In this document: positions 42,970-51,849 of the stretch, in pieces
How the letters are laid out: every line of letters begins with the position of its first letter
Numbering within the stretch: the stretch's first letter is position 1
DNA from: Bacillota bacterium
Lineage (GTDB): Bacteria; Bacillota; Sulfobacillia; Sulfobacillales; Sulfobacillaceae
NCBI GenBank assembly: GCA_026627065.1
Contig: JAPNUO010000006.1
Location: 62,001 to 126,000 of the forward strand
Reading direction: 5' to 3'
DNA length: 64,000 nt
Program-made: the position numbers and the translations under genes
Notes under the pieces: model-generated
Database searches by the model: none
What the model was told of the DNA's origin: nothing
What the model saw: the letters and a program-made list of their open reading frames with translations, nothing else

Positions 42970-44001
42970 ATGAAAGCAGGACGCATCCACACATATCACG
43001 AACCTCTTCTCATAGAAGAAATCGACGAACCTCGGATTGAATCCCCTACTGACGTCATTGTCAAAATTGCCGGAGCCGGCGTATGTCGCACTGATCTGCA
43101 CATTCTCGACGGCATCTGGCGGGAAGCCTTGGGCGACCCTTCCCTGCCTTACACCATTGGGCACGAAAATGCGGGCTGGATCGAGGAAGTCGGTACCGCG
43201 GCCAGACATCTGAAAAAGGGCACCCCAGTGATTTTGCACCCTTTAATGACCTGCGGGCTGTGTCCCGCGTGCCGCAGCGGCCGCGACATGTACTGCGAAC
43301 AAGGGCGCTTTCCCGGCCTAGACGGCACCAACGGAGGCTACGCCGAATACCTGAAAACCTCGGTTAGAGCGGTGGTGCCCTTGGCTCCCGGCACCGATCC
43401 CGCCCTGCTTGCGCCCTTTGCGGACGCCGGCATCACCGCTTACCACGCGGTGAAACGACTGGTGCCGCTTACCGCTCCGGGCGTGTCTATCGTCGTCTTG
43501 GGCATCGGCGGCCTCGGCCACTTCGCCCTTCAGCTGCTGAGGGCCTTGACTCCCGCGACTGTCATTGCTGTGGATGCCGAGCCGTCGCGGCTAGCCTGGG
43601 CCGAAGAGCTGGGAGCCCATGCCGGCGTCCTGGCCGGAAGCGACAACGGCGTTTCCGGTGTGCGCCGCCTCTGTCCGCAAGGTGCCGACATCGTGCTCGA
43701 CTTCGTCGGTGAATCCGCGACTCCCGAAGCCGCGGTCGCCATGCTCCAAAAGGGCGGCACCTATTCCGTCGTCGGCTACGGCGGCCAGGTGCGCGTGCCG
43801 ACCTTGGACTTCGTCAATCGCGAGTTGACGGTCATGGGCAATCTCGTGGGCACATATCGCGAACTTTGTGAGCTGATGGAATTAAATCGCCAAGGGTTGG
43901 TCGCCATTTCCGCCCAGCAATTTCCCTTGGCGGACGCCCCTCGCGTCTTGGAGATGCTGGCTCGGGGCGAAATTCGCGGCCGGGCGATTCTTGTCCCCTA
44001 A
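42970..44001 (+). CDS. Zinc-dependent alcohol dehydrogenase
   Basis: A 343-residue medium-chain dehydrogenase likely to oxidise the alcohol made by the monooxygenase. The catalytic zinc residues are in GVCRTDLHILDG (Cys) and TIGHENAGWIEEVG (His-Glu). The structural zinc site has the four cysteines of CGLCPACRSGRDMYC. The Rossmann motif is VLGIGGLGHFALQLL. The start at 42970 follows AAAGGTGG by 9 bases. Whether it prefers primary or secondary alcohols is not readable from sequence; relatives in prm clusters act on propanols. Confidence 0.9.
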   Translation: MKAGRIHTYHEPLLIEEIDEPRIESPTDVIVKIAGAGVCRTDLHILDGIWREALGDPSLPYTIGHENAGWIEEVGTAARHLKKGTPVILHPLMTCGLCPACRSGRDMYCEQGRFPGLDGTNGGYAEYLKTSVRAVVPLAPGTDPALLAPFADAGITAYHAVKRLVPLTAPGVSIVVLGIGGLGHFALQLLRALTPATVIAVDAEPSRLAWAEELGAHAGVLAGSDNGVSGVRRLCPQGADIVLDFVGESATPEAAVAMLQKGGTYSVVGYGGQVRVPTLDFVNRELTVMGNLVGTYRELCELMELNRQGLVAISAQQFPLADAPRVLEMLARGEIRGRAILVP

Positions 44002-44032
44002 TTCAAAGTCCGTGGGAAGGAGGCGTGAAATC

Positions 44033-45673
44033 ATGCCCAAAATTCTTCGATTTGATGACGAAGCCCGGCACGCGTTGGCCGCCGGTGTGCACATCTTGGC
44101 CCAGGCCGTGCGCGGCACCTTGGGTCCCAAAGGGCGCTTTGTCGTCCTCGACCGCCCCATCGGCCGCCCGCTGGTGACCAACGACGGCGCCGCCATTGCA
44201 GAGGAAATCGAGTTGCCCGATCGGTTTCTCAACATGGGCGTGCAGCTCGCGCGCGAAGCTGCCGCGCAAACCAACGAAATCGCCGGGGACGGCACCACCA
44301 CGGCCACTCTCCTGGCTGACGCCCTGGTTCAGTCGGCGCAAGGTGCGTTAGCGGCCGGCCTCCACCCGGTGGACCTATCCCGCCATTTGGATACGCTGGC
44401 TCAAGATGCCAAGGCCCTTTTGGCCGAACAACGCTTTTGGCTGAAGACTGCCGACGAAGTGCGGCAGGTGGCCTGCCTGGCTGCCGGCGATGCGTCGCTT
44501 GGTCATCTCATCGCGGAAGCGTTTGACCGGTTAGGCAGCGAAGCCCACATCACCCTTGACCTGCATACGGGAAGCGACCGCCTCCAGTACGCCGGAGGCA
44601 TGCAGTTTGACCGCGGCTATGTGTCTCACCACATGGCCACCGACCCCCGGCGAAACCTGGCAGAACTCAATGACGCCGCCCTGTTGCTGACCGATCAAAC
44701 GTTGAGCGCTGGGCCGTGGTTTGACGATCTCGTCGACAGCCTTGTCCAAGCGCAAATTCCGGGGCTCTTGCTAGTGGCCGAGGATTACGCGGCGGAATTG
44801 GTCTCTCGCTGCATCACCGTCAAGGACCGCGCCCCGCTCGCAGTAGTGGCCGTTCGCGCGCCGGAATTTGGCCCCTGGCGGAAGGCTGCCCTGGAGGATC
44901 TCGCTATCTTCACCGGCGGACGCTTTTTCGCGCGCGATCTCGGCGTATCTCCCACCGAGGCGAGCGCAGCCGAGCTCGGTCGCGCAGGCCGCATCGTCGT
45001 CACCCACGATCGGATAATGATTCAGGACGGCCGCGGGTCCCCAGAGGCCATCGAAGGACGCAAGGACGCCATTCGCGAACAGCTGGCCGTCACCGAGCAG
45101 CCCTTTGAGCGTGATAAGCTGACCGAACGCCTCAACCGCCTGGCCGGAAACAGCGCCACCCTATGGATCGGCGGGTCGACGCCCCTTGAGCAAAAGGCGC
45201 GGATGGGACGAGCAGAAGATGCGCTCCACGCCGTCCGCTCCGCCTTGCTCTCCGGCGTCGTTCTGGGTGGAGGCGTATCGTTGCTGGCCACGGCCCAAGC
45301 GCTCCGCCAATTGCCTGAACCCCCCCAGCACAATCCTTCGCTGGAAATGGCGCGCGAGGTGTTTTGCCGCGCGCTCGAAGAGCCAGCCCGGGCCTTGGCC
45401 GAAAATGTTGGCGTCGATCCTGATGAGGCGCTCCGCTACCTTTACGGCCATCCGGGGCACGGGCTCAATGCGCTTACGGGCACGTATGAAGACTTCCGAA
45501 CGCAATGCATTTTCGATCCGTTAGTCTCGTTGACGGAAGCACTGGCCAACGCACTCTCGGTGGCCAAACTCATCTTGAATACCACCGTGTTAGTGTCGGA
45601 CGTTCTCGATGCAGGCGATCCCACTGAGGGTCCAGCCCGCGGCGGTGGCGGAGAACTCTTGGGAATGAATTGA
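44033..45673 (+). CDS. Dedicated GroEL-like chaperonin (MimG type)
   Basis: A 546-residue group I chaperonin, strongly diverged from housekeeping GroEL. It keeps ATPase motifs: GTLGPKGRFVVLD, VTNDGAAIAEEIEL (Asp51), EIAGDGTTTATLLADAL, and AEDALHAVRSALLSGVVLGGGVSLL with the catalytic Asp. It ends GGGGELLGMN without the usual long GGM tail, and apical-domain residues differ widely from the consensus. No groES lies beside it. Chaperonins of this kind (MimG) are needed to fold the hydroxylase large subunit in actinobacteria, so the same job is likely here. An AAGGAGG site precedes the ATG. Confidence 0.9.
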   Translation: MPKILRFDDEARHALAAGVHILAQAVRGTLGPKGRFVVLDRPIGRPLVTNDGAAIAEEIELPDRFLNMGVQLAREAAAQTNEIAGDGTTTATLLADALVQSAQGALAAGLHPVDLSRHLDTLAQDAKALLAEQRFWLKTADEVRQVACLAAGDASLGHLIAEAFDRLGSEAHITLDLHTGSDRLQYAGGMQFDRGYVSHHMATDPRRNLAELNDAALLLTDQTLSAGPWFDDLVDSLVQAQIPGLLLVAEDYAAELVSRCITVKDRAPLAVVAVRAPEFGPWRKAALEDLAIFTGGRFFARDLGVSPTEASAAELGRAGRIVVTHDRIMIQDGRGSPEAIEGRKDAIREQLAVTEQPFERDKLTERLNRLAGNSATLWIGGSTPLEQKARMGRAEDALHAVRSALLSGVVLGGGVSLLATAQALRQLPEPPQHNPSLEMAREVFCRALEEPARALAENVGVDPDEALRYLYGHPGHGLNALTGTYEDFRTQCIFDPLVSLTEALANALSVAKLILNTTVLVSDVLDAGDPTEGPARGGGGELLGMN

Positions 45674-45702
45674 CATATTCTGACAGTTCAGATACCATGA
45701 GG

Positions 45703-45732
45703 CCAGGAACGGTCGACATGACCCGTTCCTGG
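45703..45732 (+). terminator. Hairpin between chaperonin and activator genes
   Basis: A perfect 10-base stem CCAGGAACGG/CCGTTCCTGG encloses a 10-base loop 30 bases after the chaperonin stop. No T tract follows, so it may be an attenuator or mRNA-stabilising element that lowers read-through into the regulator gene. Confidence 0.5.
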
Positions 45733-45791
45733 TGCTCCGTGGCCGCGGCGCCCAACCGCCTAACTGGGTAGTTGAAGGGAAAGGAGCCCCT

Positions 45792-47822
45792 ATGTCCAAC
45801 CCAATGCTGGTCCGCTCGGTTCCCGAGGGCATCTCCCAGGCAATCAAAGACACTGAAGACGCCTGGCAACAGTTTGTCGTGTGGGAGAACATCCCCCCTC
45901 ACGGACGGCCTTTTGTCCTTGACTCCTGGCGGCGCTGCCAGGCGGAGCACATTCCGCCGCATTTAGCAGCTGCCCAACGGCTGGTTAAAGAGAGTCTGGT
46001 GGACGAGCTCTGGGACAATCATCCCCTGCACGATGCCCTCGCCCCTTATTTTCAAACGCTTACCGACACGATGCACCCGTCGCGCCACCTGGTGGTGTTC
46101 ACCGACGCCAGTGGTCTCATCCTACGCATCGTCGGAGAATCTTTCGTGCGGCAAGCCGCGGAAAAAATGAACTTTGTGCCGGGTTCCAACTGGCAGGAAA
46201 GCCAAGCCGGCACCAACGCCATTGGCACATCGCTGCAGTTGGGAACCCCCGTCCAAATTTTTGCCGCCGAGCATTATTGCGCGCCCGTCCACCAGTGGAC
46301 CTGCAGCGCGGCTCCCATCACCGATCCGGCTACCCGCCAAGTTCTCGGCGTCATCGATCTCACCGGATTTCGCGAGTACCACCATCCCCATTCTCTCGCC
46401 GTTGTCCAGTCCATCGCCCGGGCGGTCGAGGATCACCTGCGCGACCAGCTGGAACTCGAGCGGTTCACCATTTTTGGCGAATATCTGGAGTTGTCCGCCC
46501 GCCATCCAGATACCCTGCTCATTGCGTTAGACCGTGGCGGCCAGGTCATCCGCTGTTCGTCTGCGATTTGGGATCAAGGATGGATCGACAGCCAGAACCA
46601 GCTAAAGCACTTGCCTGCCGATTACGCCCGGCTGGACGACGGCGCCAGCTGGGAACTCGAGGGCTTGCACGAGCGGTGGAAATGCATTCTTCACCACTGC
46701 TACCGGCAACACCAGCGCATCGGCGCCATCATTCAGGCGGTGCCCTGCCTCAGCCCGGTGCGAAAAAAGGCGGTTTCCGCCCCGCGATCGTCGGCCCCAG
46801 CCAAGGAGGACTCGCACATGACGCTGGCCACCTTTCACAGTCTGATCGGTCGATCGCCTGCGTTTCTCAAGGCCGTCGGGGAAGCACAGGACATCGCGCG
46901 GTCCGAGGCGCCGGTGTTGCTCCTCGGCGAGACCGGCACCGGCAAGGAGCTGATGGCACAGGCCATTCACAGCGCCAGCCGTTTTGCTGCAGGCCCATTC
47001 GTTGCCGTCAATTGCGGCGCGATTCCCCCTGATTTAATCGGCAGCGAGTTATTTGGCTTTGAAGGGGGATCCTTCACTGGTGCGGCGCGCGAGGGCCGCC
47101 CGGGAAAATTTGAGCTGGCCGACGGGGGAACCATTTTTTTGGACGAAATCGGTGAACTGCCTTTAGCCTTGCAGCCGTATCTTCTTCGCGTTCTGGATTT
47201 GGGCGAAACGACGCGCATTGGCGGACAAAGCGCCCGTCGCCTCAACCTCCGGGTCATTGCCGCCACCAACCAAAATCTTGAAGCCATGGTCGAACGCGGC
47301 GCCTTTCGCCGGGATCTGTTCTACCGGCTAAACGTGCTGCCTATTGTCTTGCCCCCGGTGCGTGAACGTCCGGGAGACGCCATCGAGCTCTTTGAGCACT
47401 TTTTGCGACGGGCGGCCCAGCGCGCCGGTCGACAGCCCTGGGCCATTGCTCCCGAGGTCGCCCTGGTATTTGATCGCTATCCTTGGACAGGAAACGTGCG
47501 AGAAATCCGAAACCTTGCAGAACGCCTCGCCGCCACTTTGCCTCATCGGCAGGCAATTGCCGTCCAAGACCTTCCCGCGACCTTTCGCGACGCCCTTCGT
47601 GATATCCGTCGAATCCATTCTCCAGAGGAACTCCGCGAGCAAGAATGGGCGTGGATTCAACGAGTGTTGGAAGAATGCGGCGGGAACCGCACGTTGGCCG
47701 CGGAACGGCTCGGTATTCACCGCAGCACGCTTTACCGCAAAATCCGACGACATCACACAAGCGCGGGAGAGCCGGGACGTGTGCTCCTAACCCCCCACGA
47801 TTTGCCAGCACGCCGATCCTAG
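45792..47822 (+). CDS. Sigma-54-dependent transcriptional activator (AcoR/MimR type)
   Basis: A 676-residue enhancer-binding protein. The N-terminal 350 residues hold a GAF-like sensor region (VFTDASGLILRIVGESFVRQAAEKMNFVPGSNWQESQAGTNAIGT is the AcoR signature). The AAA+ domain has Walker A GETGTGKE (about 377), the sigma-54 contact loop as GSFTGA in place of GAFTGA (about 425), and GGTIFLDEIGELP as Walker B. The C-terminal Fis-type helix-turn-helix is NRTLAAERLGIHRSTLYRKIRRH. The start at 45792 has an AAAGGAG site. It should activate both sigma-54 promoters in the 40.6-41.1 kb gap; the inducer is unknown, probably an alkane or alcohol. Confidence 0.9.
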   Translation: MSNPMLVRSVPEGISQAIKDTEDAWQQFVVWENIPPHGRPFVLDSWRRCQAEHIPPHLAAAQRLVKESLVDELWDNHPLHDALAPYFQTLTDTMHPSRHLVVFTDASGLILRIVGESFVRQAAEKMNFVPGSNWQESQAGTNAIGTSLQLGTPVQIFAAEHYCAPVHQWTCSAAPITDPATRQVLGVIDLTGFREYHHPHSLAVVQSIARAVEDHLRDQLELERFTIFGEYLELSARHPDTLLIALDRGGQVIRCSSAIWDQGWIDSQNQLKHLPADYARLDDGASWELEGLHERWKCILHHCYRQHQRIGAIIQAVPCLSPVRKKAVSAPRSSAPAKEDSHMTLATFHSLIGRSPAFLKAVGEAQDIARSEAPVLLLGETGTGKELMAQAIHSASRFAAGPFVAVNCGAIPPDLIGSELFGFEGGSFTGAAREGRPGKFELADGGTIFLDEIGELPLALQPYLLRVLDLGETTRIGGQSARRLNLRVIAATNQNLEAMVERGAFRRDLFYRLNVLPIVLPPVRERPGDAIELFEHFLRRAAQRAGRQPWAIAPEVALVFDRYPWTGNVREIRNLAERLAATLPHRQAIAVQDLPATFRDALRDIRRIHSPEELREQEWAWIQRVLEECGGNRTLAAERLGIHRSTLYRKIRRHHTSAGEPGRVLLTPHDLPARRS

Positions 47823-47832
47823 AGGTGTCGCC

Positions 47833-49152
47833 ATGGCCTCTTTTGACGCCAACTCGGAAGATGCCCACCGCTCTGCCGACCAAGCAATACGCCTCGTCGC
47901 CCGCCAGCAGGGGAAGAGACTGCGCCTGGCCTGGCTGCTCCTTGGGCCAGGCATCTTGGTGATGCTGGGCGAAAACGATGCCCCGTCCATGCTCTCCTAC
48001 GCGGCCACTGGAGCAAAGTTCGGCATCGGTTTTTACCTTCCCTTCATCCTGCTTACCTTTGTGATGGCCCTGGTTGTTCAGGAAACCGCGATGCGCCTTG
48101 GTGCCGTAACTCATCTTGGCCACGCTGAGCTCATACATCGCCGGTTTGGGCGGCTCTGGGGCACGTTTGCCCTCATCGATTTGCTGTTAACGAATGCGCT
48201 CACCCTGGTCACCGAATTTATCGGCATCGTTGCGGGGGCTGAGTACTTTCATAGTCCTCCCCTCCTGGCCGTGCTGGCGACTCTTGGAATTCTGACAATC
48301 ACCGTCAGCGCGCGCCGGTACTGGCGGTGGGAACGCCTCATGCTAGTCTTAGCCTTCGGCAACCTCGCCTTCATTCCTGTGGCCGTATTGACGCATCCTC
48401 GCTGGGACACCGTGATCCAAGCACTGGCGACGGGGTTGGCCCATCCCCCGCATTGGTCATCGCAAACGCTCACCTTCCTCCTCGCCAACATCGGCGCGAC
48501 TGTGACCCCTTGGATGCTCTTTTTTCAACAGGGTGCCGTCAGCGACAAAGGGATGATGGCGGGCGACATTGCCCAGGGGCGCCTAGACACGGGCGTGGGG
48601 GCGTTCGCAGCTGCGCTCGTGGGCATCTTTGCCGTGATCGCCACCGCGCCCCTGGCCCGTCACCACCTCAACGCCGGCCAGTACAACGCGGCCCAGTTTG
48701 CCCAGGCGCTGCGGCCCTATGCCGGACGATGGGGCGGTCGCCTCTTTGCCCTGGGAATCATAGAATCGGGACTCGTCGCTGCCGAAGCCATTGCCACCTC
48801 ATCGGCGTATACGTTTGGCGAAATCACCGGCGTCCACCACAGCCTCAATCGGCCGTGGCGGGAGGCGCCCGGCTTTTACGCCCTCATGGGGGGCATTGCC
48901 GCCGTTAGCGCCGGTCTCGTTCTCGTTCCCGGTTTTCCGCTGGAATCGCTTGTCCTCATTGTCAATGTCCTGGCTGTGCTGACCATGCCCCCGGCCCTCG
49001 CCTTTCTGTTGCTGCTGGCCAACGACCCAGATCTCATGGGGTCGCACCGAAACCGTCTTTATCAAAATGTTTTAGGCATCGCGGTCACCGCGCTGCTCTC
49101 GTTCGCCGGGATTTTGTACGCGATAAGCGTGGTCGCGCCCACGCTGCGTTAG
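47833..49152 (+). CDS. Nramp-related membrane transporter with altered metal motifs
   Basis: A 439-residue membrane protein with about 11 hydrophobic segments and Nramp-family topology. In the first segment, where Nramp proteins have the DPGN metal motif, it reads GPGILVMLGENDAPSMLSYA. In the sixth, where they have MPH, it reads GATVTPWMLFFQQGAVSDKG, so the metal-binding methionine is replaced by threonine. These changes resemble the Nramp-related subgroups with different ion selectivity. It starts 11 bases after the activator gene. Its place in a di-iron monooxygenase island hints at metal supply or efflux, which is inference only. Confidence 0.8.
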   Translation: MASFDANSEDAHRSADQAIRLVARQQGKRLRLAWLLLGPGILVMLGENDAPSMLSYAATGAKFGIGFYLPFILLTFVMALVVQETAMRLGAVTHLGHAELIHRRFGRLWGTFALIDLLLTNALTLVTEFIGIVAGAEYFHSPPLLAVLATLGILTITVSARRYWRWERLMLVLAFGNLAFIPVAVLTHPRWDTVIQALATGLAHPPHWSSQTLTFLLANIGATVTPWMLFFQQGAVSDKGMMAGDIAQGRLDTGVGAFAAALVGIFAVIATAPLARHHLNAGQYNAAQFAQALRPYAGRWGGRLFALGIIESGLVAAEAIATSSAYTFGEITGVHHSLNRPWREAPGFYALMGGIAAVSAGLVLVPGFPLESLVLIVNVLAVLTMPPALAFLLLLANDPDLMGSHRNRLYQNVLGIAVTALLSFAGILYAISVVAPTLR

Positions 49153-49164
49153 GAGGTCTGATGC

Positions 49165-49362
49165 ATGCCACGCCAGTCTCCCCACTGGGCTTACCTGCGC
49201 CAGCAGGCATATGCGGAATACCGCCAGCGCCAAAACCACGTGCGCCAACTTCCCCGGCGCCGGCTCACCCCGCAGCTTCAAGTGATTTTATGGGCCTTAC
49301 GCGCCTACACCGTCTTTATGATGGGCATCGTCCTTCTTGCCGTCCTCGAGGGGTGGCACTAA
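49165..49362 (+). CDS. Small membrane protein of 65 residues
   Basis: A short gene with an AGGAGG site 8 bases before its ATG and 12 bases after the transporter. The N-terminal 40 residues are basic and rich in Arg/Gln (WAYLRQQAYAEYRQRQNHV), followed by one membrane segment (about residues 42-61, VILWALRAYTVFMMGIVLLAV). This looks like a cytoplasmic basic domain tethered to the membrane. It may be a partner of the transporter. No family recognised. Confidence 0.7.
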   Translation: MPRQSPHWAYLRQQAYAEYRQRQNHVRQLPRRRLTPQLQVILWALRAYTVFMMGIVLLAVLEGWH

Positions 49363-50249
49363 CCCTTCTTCCCACGGATGCCTAGACGATGAGCCACGGG
49401 CTGCTGCGACCCGCGGCTTTGCTCGTCCGGCCATGTTCAGGAATCCTGCGAAGGCGGCAGCCCGCGTCTGAATTCGAAGCAATCTCATCTCATCCGGTTT
49501 TCTAATCAGGTGCTGCATCAGATGTCTCGACGGCCGCCCCGCGGATAAACGAGGCTTGGCACCTAGAACCTCGCGCCAGCGAAACGGCATGGCCGTGCAC
49601 GCGGTCGAAAACATCCGTCTCGGTCAAATGGATGGCGAGGCGCTGAAGACTGCGCATGGGCGGGGACGGCGTTCGTCGGTCTCCGGCATAACGAGCGCCG
49701 ACTCCGGCTTGCCTAGAAAGCGAGATCGTATCCCGCGTCATCGAAACCGTCCGGCGCCACCGTGGATTAGGGGATCGCCCGAGGCCGCCGGCGCGGAATG
49801 GCGACGCCTCGGCACACTGCCGGTAGGCTTCAGCTCTCGAACTGCTCGGATGGCTGCTTGCCACAAGAGGGCCGCGTAATTTTGAGGATGTACCACGCCC
49901 CATGCGTGCACGTTTGATCGGGTGCACGGCCCAAGCCACCATAATCCGGATGCACGGTGGCGTCTTTGGTGGCGACAGAGGCACCGCGCGGTCTTCCGGA
50001 ACGTGGCCTCCCACAAGGCTCCGCGTCGAGTTCGTTGTGCCACAACGCGGTGAGCGGCGACGGTCGCGAGTTCAGCCCAAACAAGGTTATCCCCATTCTT
50101 GGGGGAAAACCCCTGGCCGAGGAGGAGTTGTACATTGGCCGGCGTCAGCAGCTGCCGGCGTTTCCATTGCGAAATATGCGTCTATGATTCACCAAACGCG
50201 GCAGCATTTGGTTAACAAATAGGCGGTGGAGAGGCCCCGGCGAACAGTC
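49363..50249. other. Gap between the monooxygenase island and the IS607 element, no gene seen
   Basis: No reading frame in this stretch has a recognisable family or a good ribosome binding site. Short frames such as one on the minus strand at 49830-50135 could be remnants of a decayed gene or transposase, but I could not identify any. The gap separates the island from the IS607 element and may be an old insertion boundary. Confidence 0.45.
49391..49420 (+). terminator. Possible terminator of the rightward monooxygenase operon
   Basis: AGCCACGGG and CCCGCGGCT form a 9-position stem with one mismatch and a 9-base loop, 30 bases after the small membrane protein. The following TTGCTC is a poor T tract. 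Confidence 0.45.
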
Positions 50250-50457
50250 GGATGCCAGGACGGAGACGCGGAAGGCGCGTGACATTGCGAAACGGATGTT
50301 CGGAACTGACGGGGTTGTTAAGACAAGAGGGACGGGTGTCAGCTAACTGTCCGCCATGCACACCGTGCCGGTGCATAAGTTTTGGCATTCTGCCGCTCTC
50401 CCAAACCTACACCAATCTCACTTTGCGCAGGATTTGGGTTCGGGACTGTCCTGTCCC

Positions 50458-51849
50458 TCATTTAATTTCTTGGCGGCCGGCGGCATGATCCCTCACCCGC
50501 CCGCCGACGGCCCCCGGCATCTCTTGGACGCCTAGACCGTCGAACCGCCAAGCCCGCCTGGTCCTCACGACCAGCTTGTCTCCCAGACGGCCCGAGCAGG
50601 GCACCTCCACTGTCTTCAGCACTTGCGCCAAGCCGTTCATCGCCGCGTTCTCGTCCCGGAGATGGCGCGCCCCGCAGGCCGGACAGGTCCACTCCCGCAG
50701 CTCAGGAGCAATCCCGCCCGGCACCGCATACTCGCAAACATGACAGGTCCGGGTCGAACCCGCCTCGTCCCACTCGCCGTACACCTTCCCCGACCGGACC
50801 GCCACCCACGCCAGCGTTTTCTTGAACCGGCCAATGAGCGATTGGTTGTTCATCGCCCGGCGCATCCCCGTGCTGATCCCGCCGCCGTGCGGCATATAGT
50901 CCCCCACGAACACCGCGTCATACTCCTGGTATAGCCGGTTGGCCACCGTGCGCAGGTACCCCTTCGTCTGCTCTCGGCGCACCCGCCACAGCTCGTCCAG
51001 CCGCTCATTCAGCATTCGCCACCGCCGGGACGGCAGCCATACCTCCGACCCGTCTTCTCGTATCACCCGCACCGATTTCCTCTTGCACCGGTCCCGCAGG
51101 GATTTCACCTCGTCAATCCGCCGGTCCAGAATCTTGAGAAACCACGGATTTTGGATTTCCGTCGCCACCCCGTCGGTCCCCACGCCGTAGCCCAGGTTCT
51201 TATGGTTGGGGTCGATGGCGATGACCTGCCTGACGGATCTCCGAGCCGGCACCGGCCGTTCCACTGTGAAGACGGCGTAGAACAGCTGACCTTCTTTCAC
51301 GATCCGAAGCTGGCGAACCATTCCTGGCTCGAACCCATCGGGCCACGGTTCCGCCAGCCGGGTGGATACATGGACTGGCTGCCGTTTGCCCGTGACTTCA
51401 TTCAGCGCCATCCCCAGGGACAGGTTCAAGGTGCGGCCCTCCAACCGGTAACCCTTCCACGGCTCGTCATACTGCAACGAGAACCACTTCCGCTTCCACG
51501 ACCGGAACTTGGGCCAGTGGGCCCGTTTCGTCCGCTTGCCGTGGCGGCCCTTCTGGTATTCCCGGATCGCCCGGCTCAACCGCAGGGCCGCGTTTTTCAG
51601 CACCGACGAATACACCGTCCGCAGGAACGGATACTCCTGTTTGAGCGCCGGAATCCGGTTGCGTAAGCCCCGCTCCGTGTACAGCACCTGGGCGACTTCC
51701 GGGTCCTGGGTCTCCCGGAACCGCTGCCGCAGTGCGTTCGCTTCCTCCAGCAGGCGGTTGTACAGCCAGTTGGCGATCCGCGACTGACCGTCTAAAACCG
51801 CCGCCGTGTGTTCATCCACTTCCAGGCGCATTTTCAGGGCAGATTGCAT
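50458..51849 (-). CDS. tnpB: TnpB RNA-guided nuclease of an IS607 element
   Basis: A 463-residue TnpB, an RNA-guided DNA nuclease related to Cas12. The RuvC-like residues are Asp in IAIDPNHKNLGYGV (about 212), an acidic residue in VFVGDYMPHGG (about 317), where most TnpB have Glu, and Asp in RDENAAMNGL (about 399). The zinc ribbon has CHVC and CPAC. The Asp-for-Glu change at the second site (GDY) is typical of one TnpB branch and could lower activity or mean a relocated acidic residue. It overlaps tnpA and is read on the minus strand. Confidence 0.9.
   Translation of the reverse strand: MQSALKMRLEVDEHTAAVLDGQSRIANWLYNRLLEEANALRQRFRETQDPEVAQVLYTERGLRNRIPALKQEYPFLRTVYSSVLKNAALRLSRAIREYQKGRHGKRTKRAHWPKFRSWKRKWFSLQYDEPWKGYRLEGRTLNLSLGMALNEVTGKRQPVHVSTRLAEPWPDGFEPGMVRQLRIVKEGQLFYAVFTVERPVPARRSVRQVIAIDPNHKNLGYGVGTDGVATEIQNPWFLKILDRRIDEVKSLRDRCKRKSVRVIREDGSEVWLPSRRWRMLNERLDELWRVRREQTKGYLRTVANRLYQEYDAVFVGDYMPHGGGISTGMRRAMNNQSLIGRFKKTLAWVAVRSGKVYGEWDEAGSTRTCHVCEYAVPGGIAPELREWTCPACGARHLRDENAAMNGLAQVLKTVEVPCSGRLGDKLVVRTRRAWRFDGLGVQEMPGAVGGRVRDHAAGRQEIK

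Noticed and set aside
49830-50135. 101-residue minus-strand frame as a transposase remnant
   Set aside because: I could not match any part to a transposase motif; it stays an unsupported suspicion.
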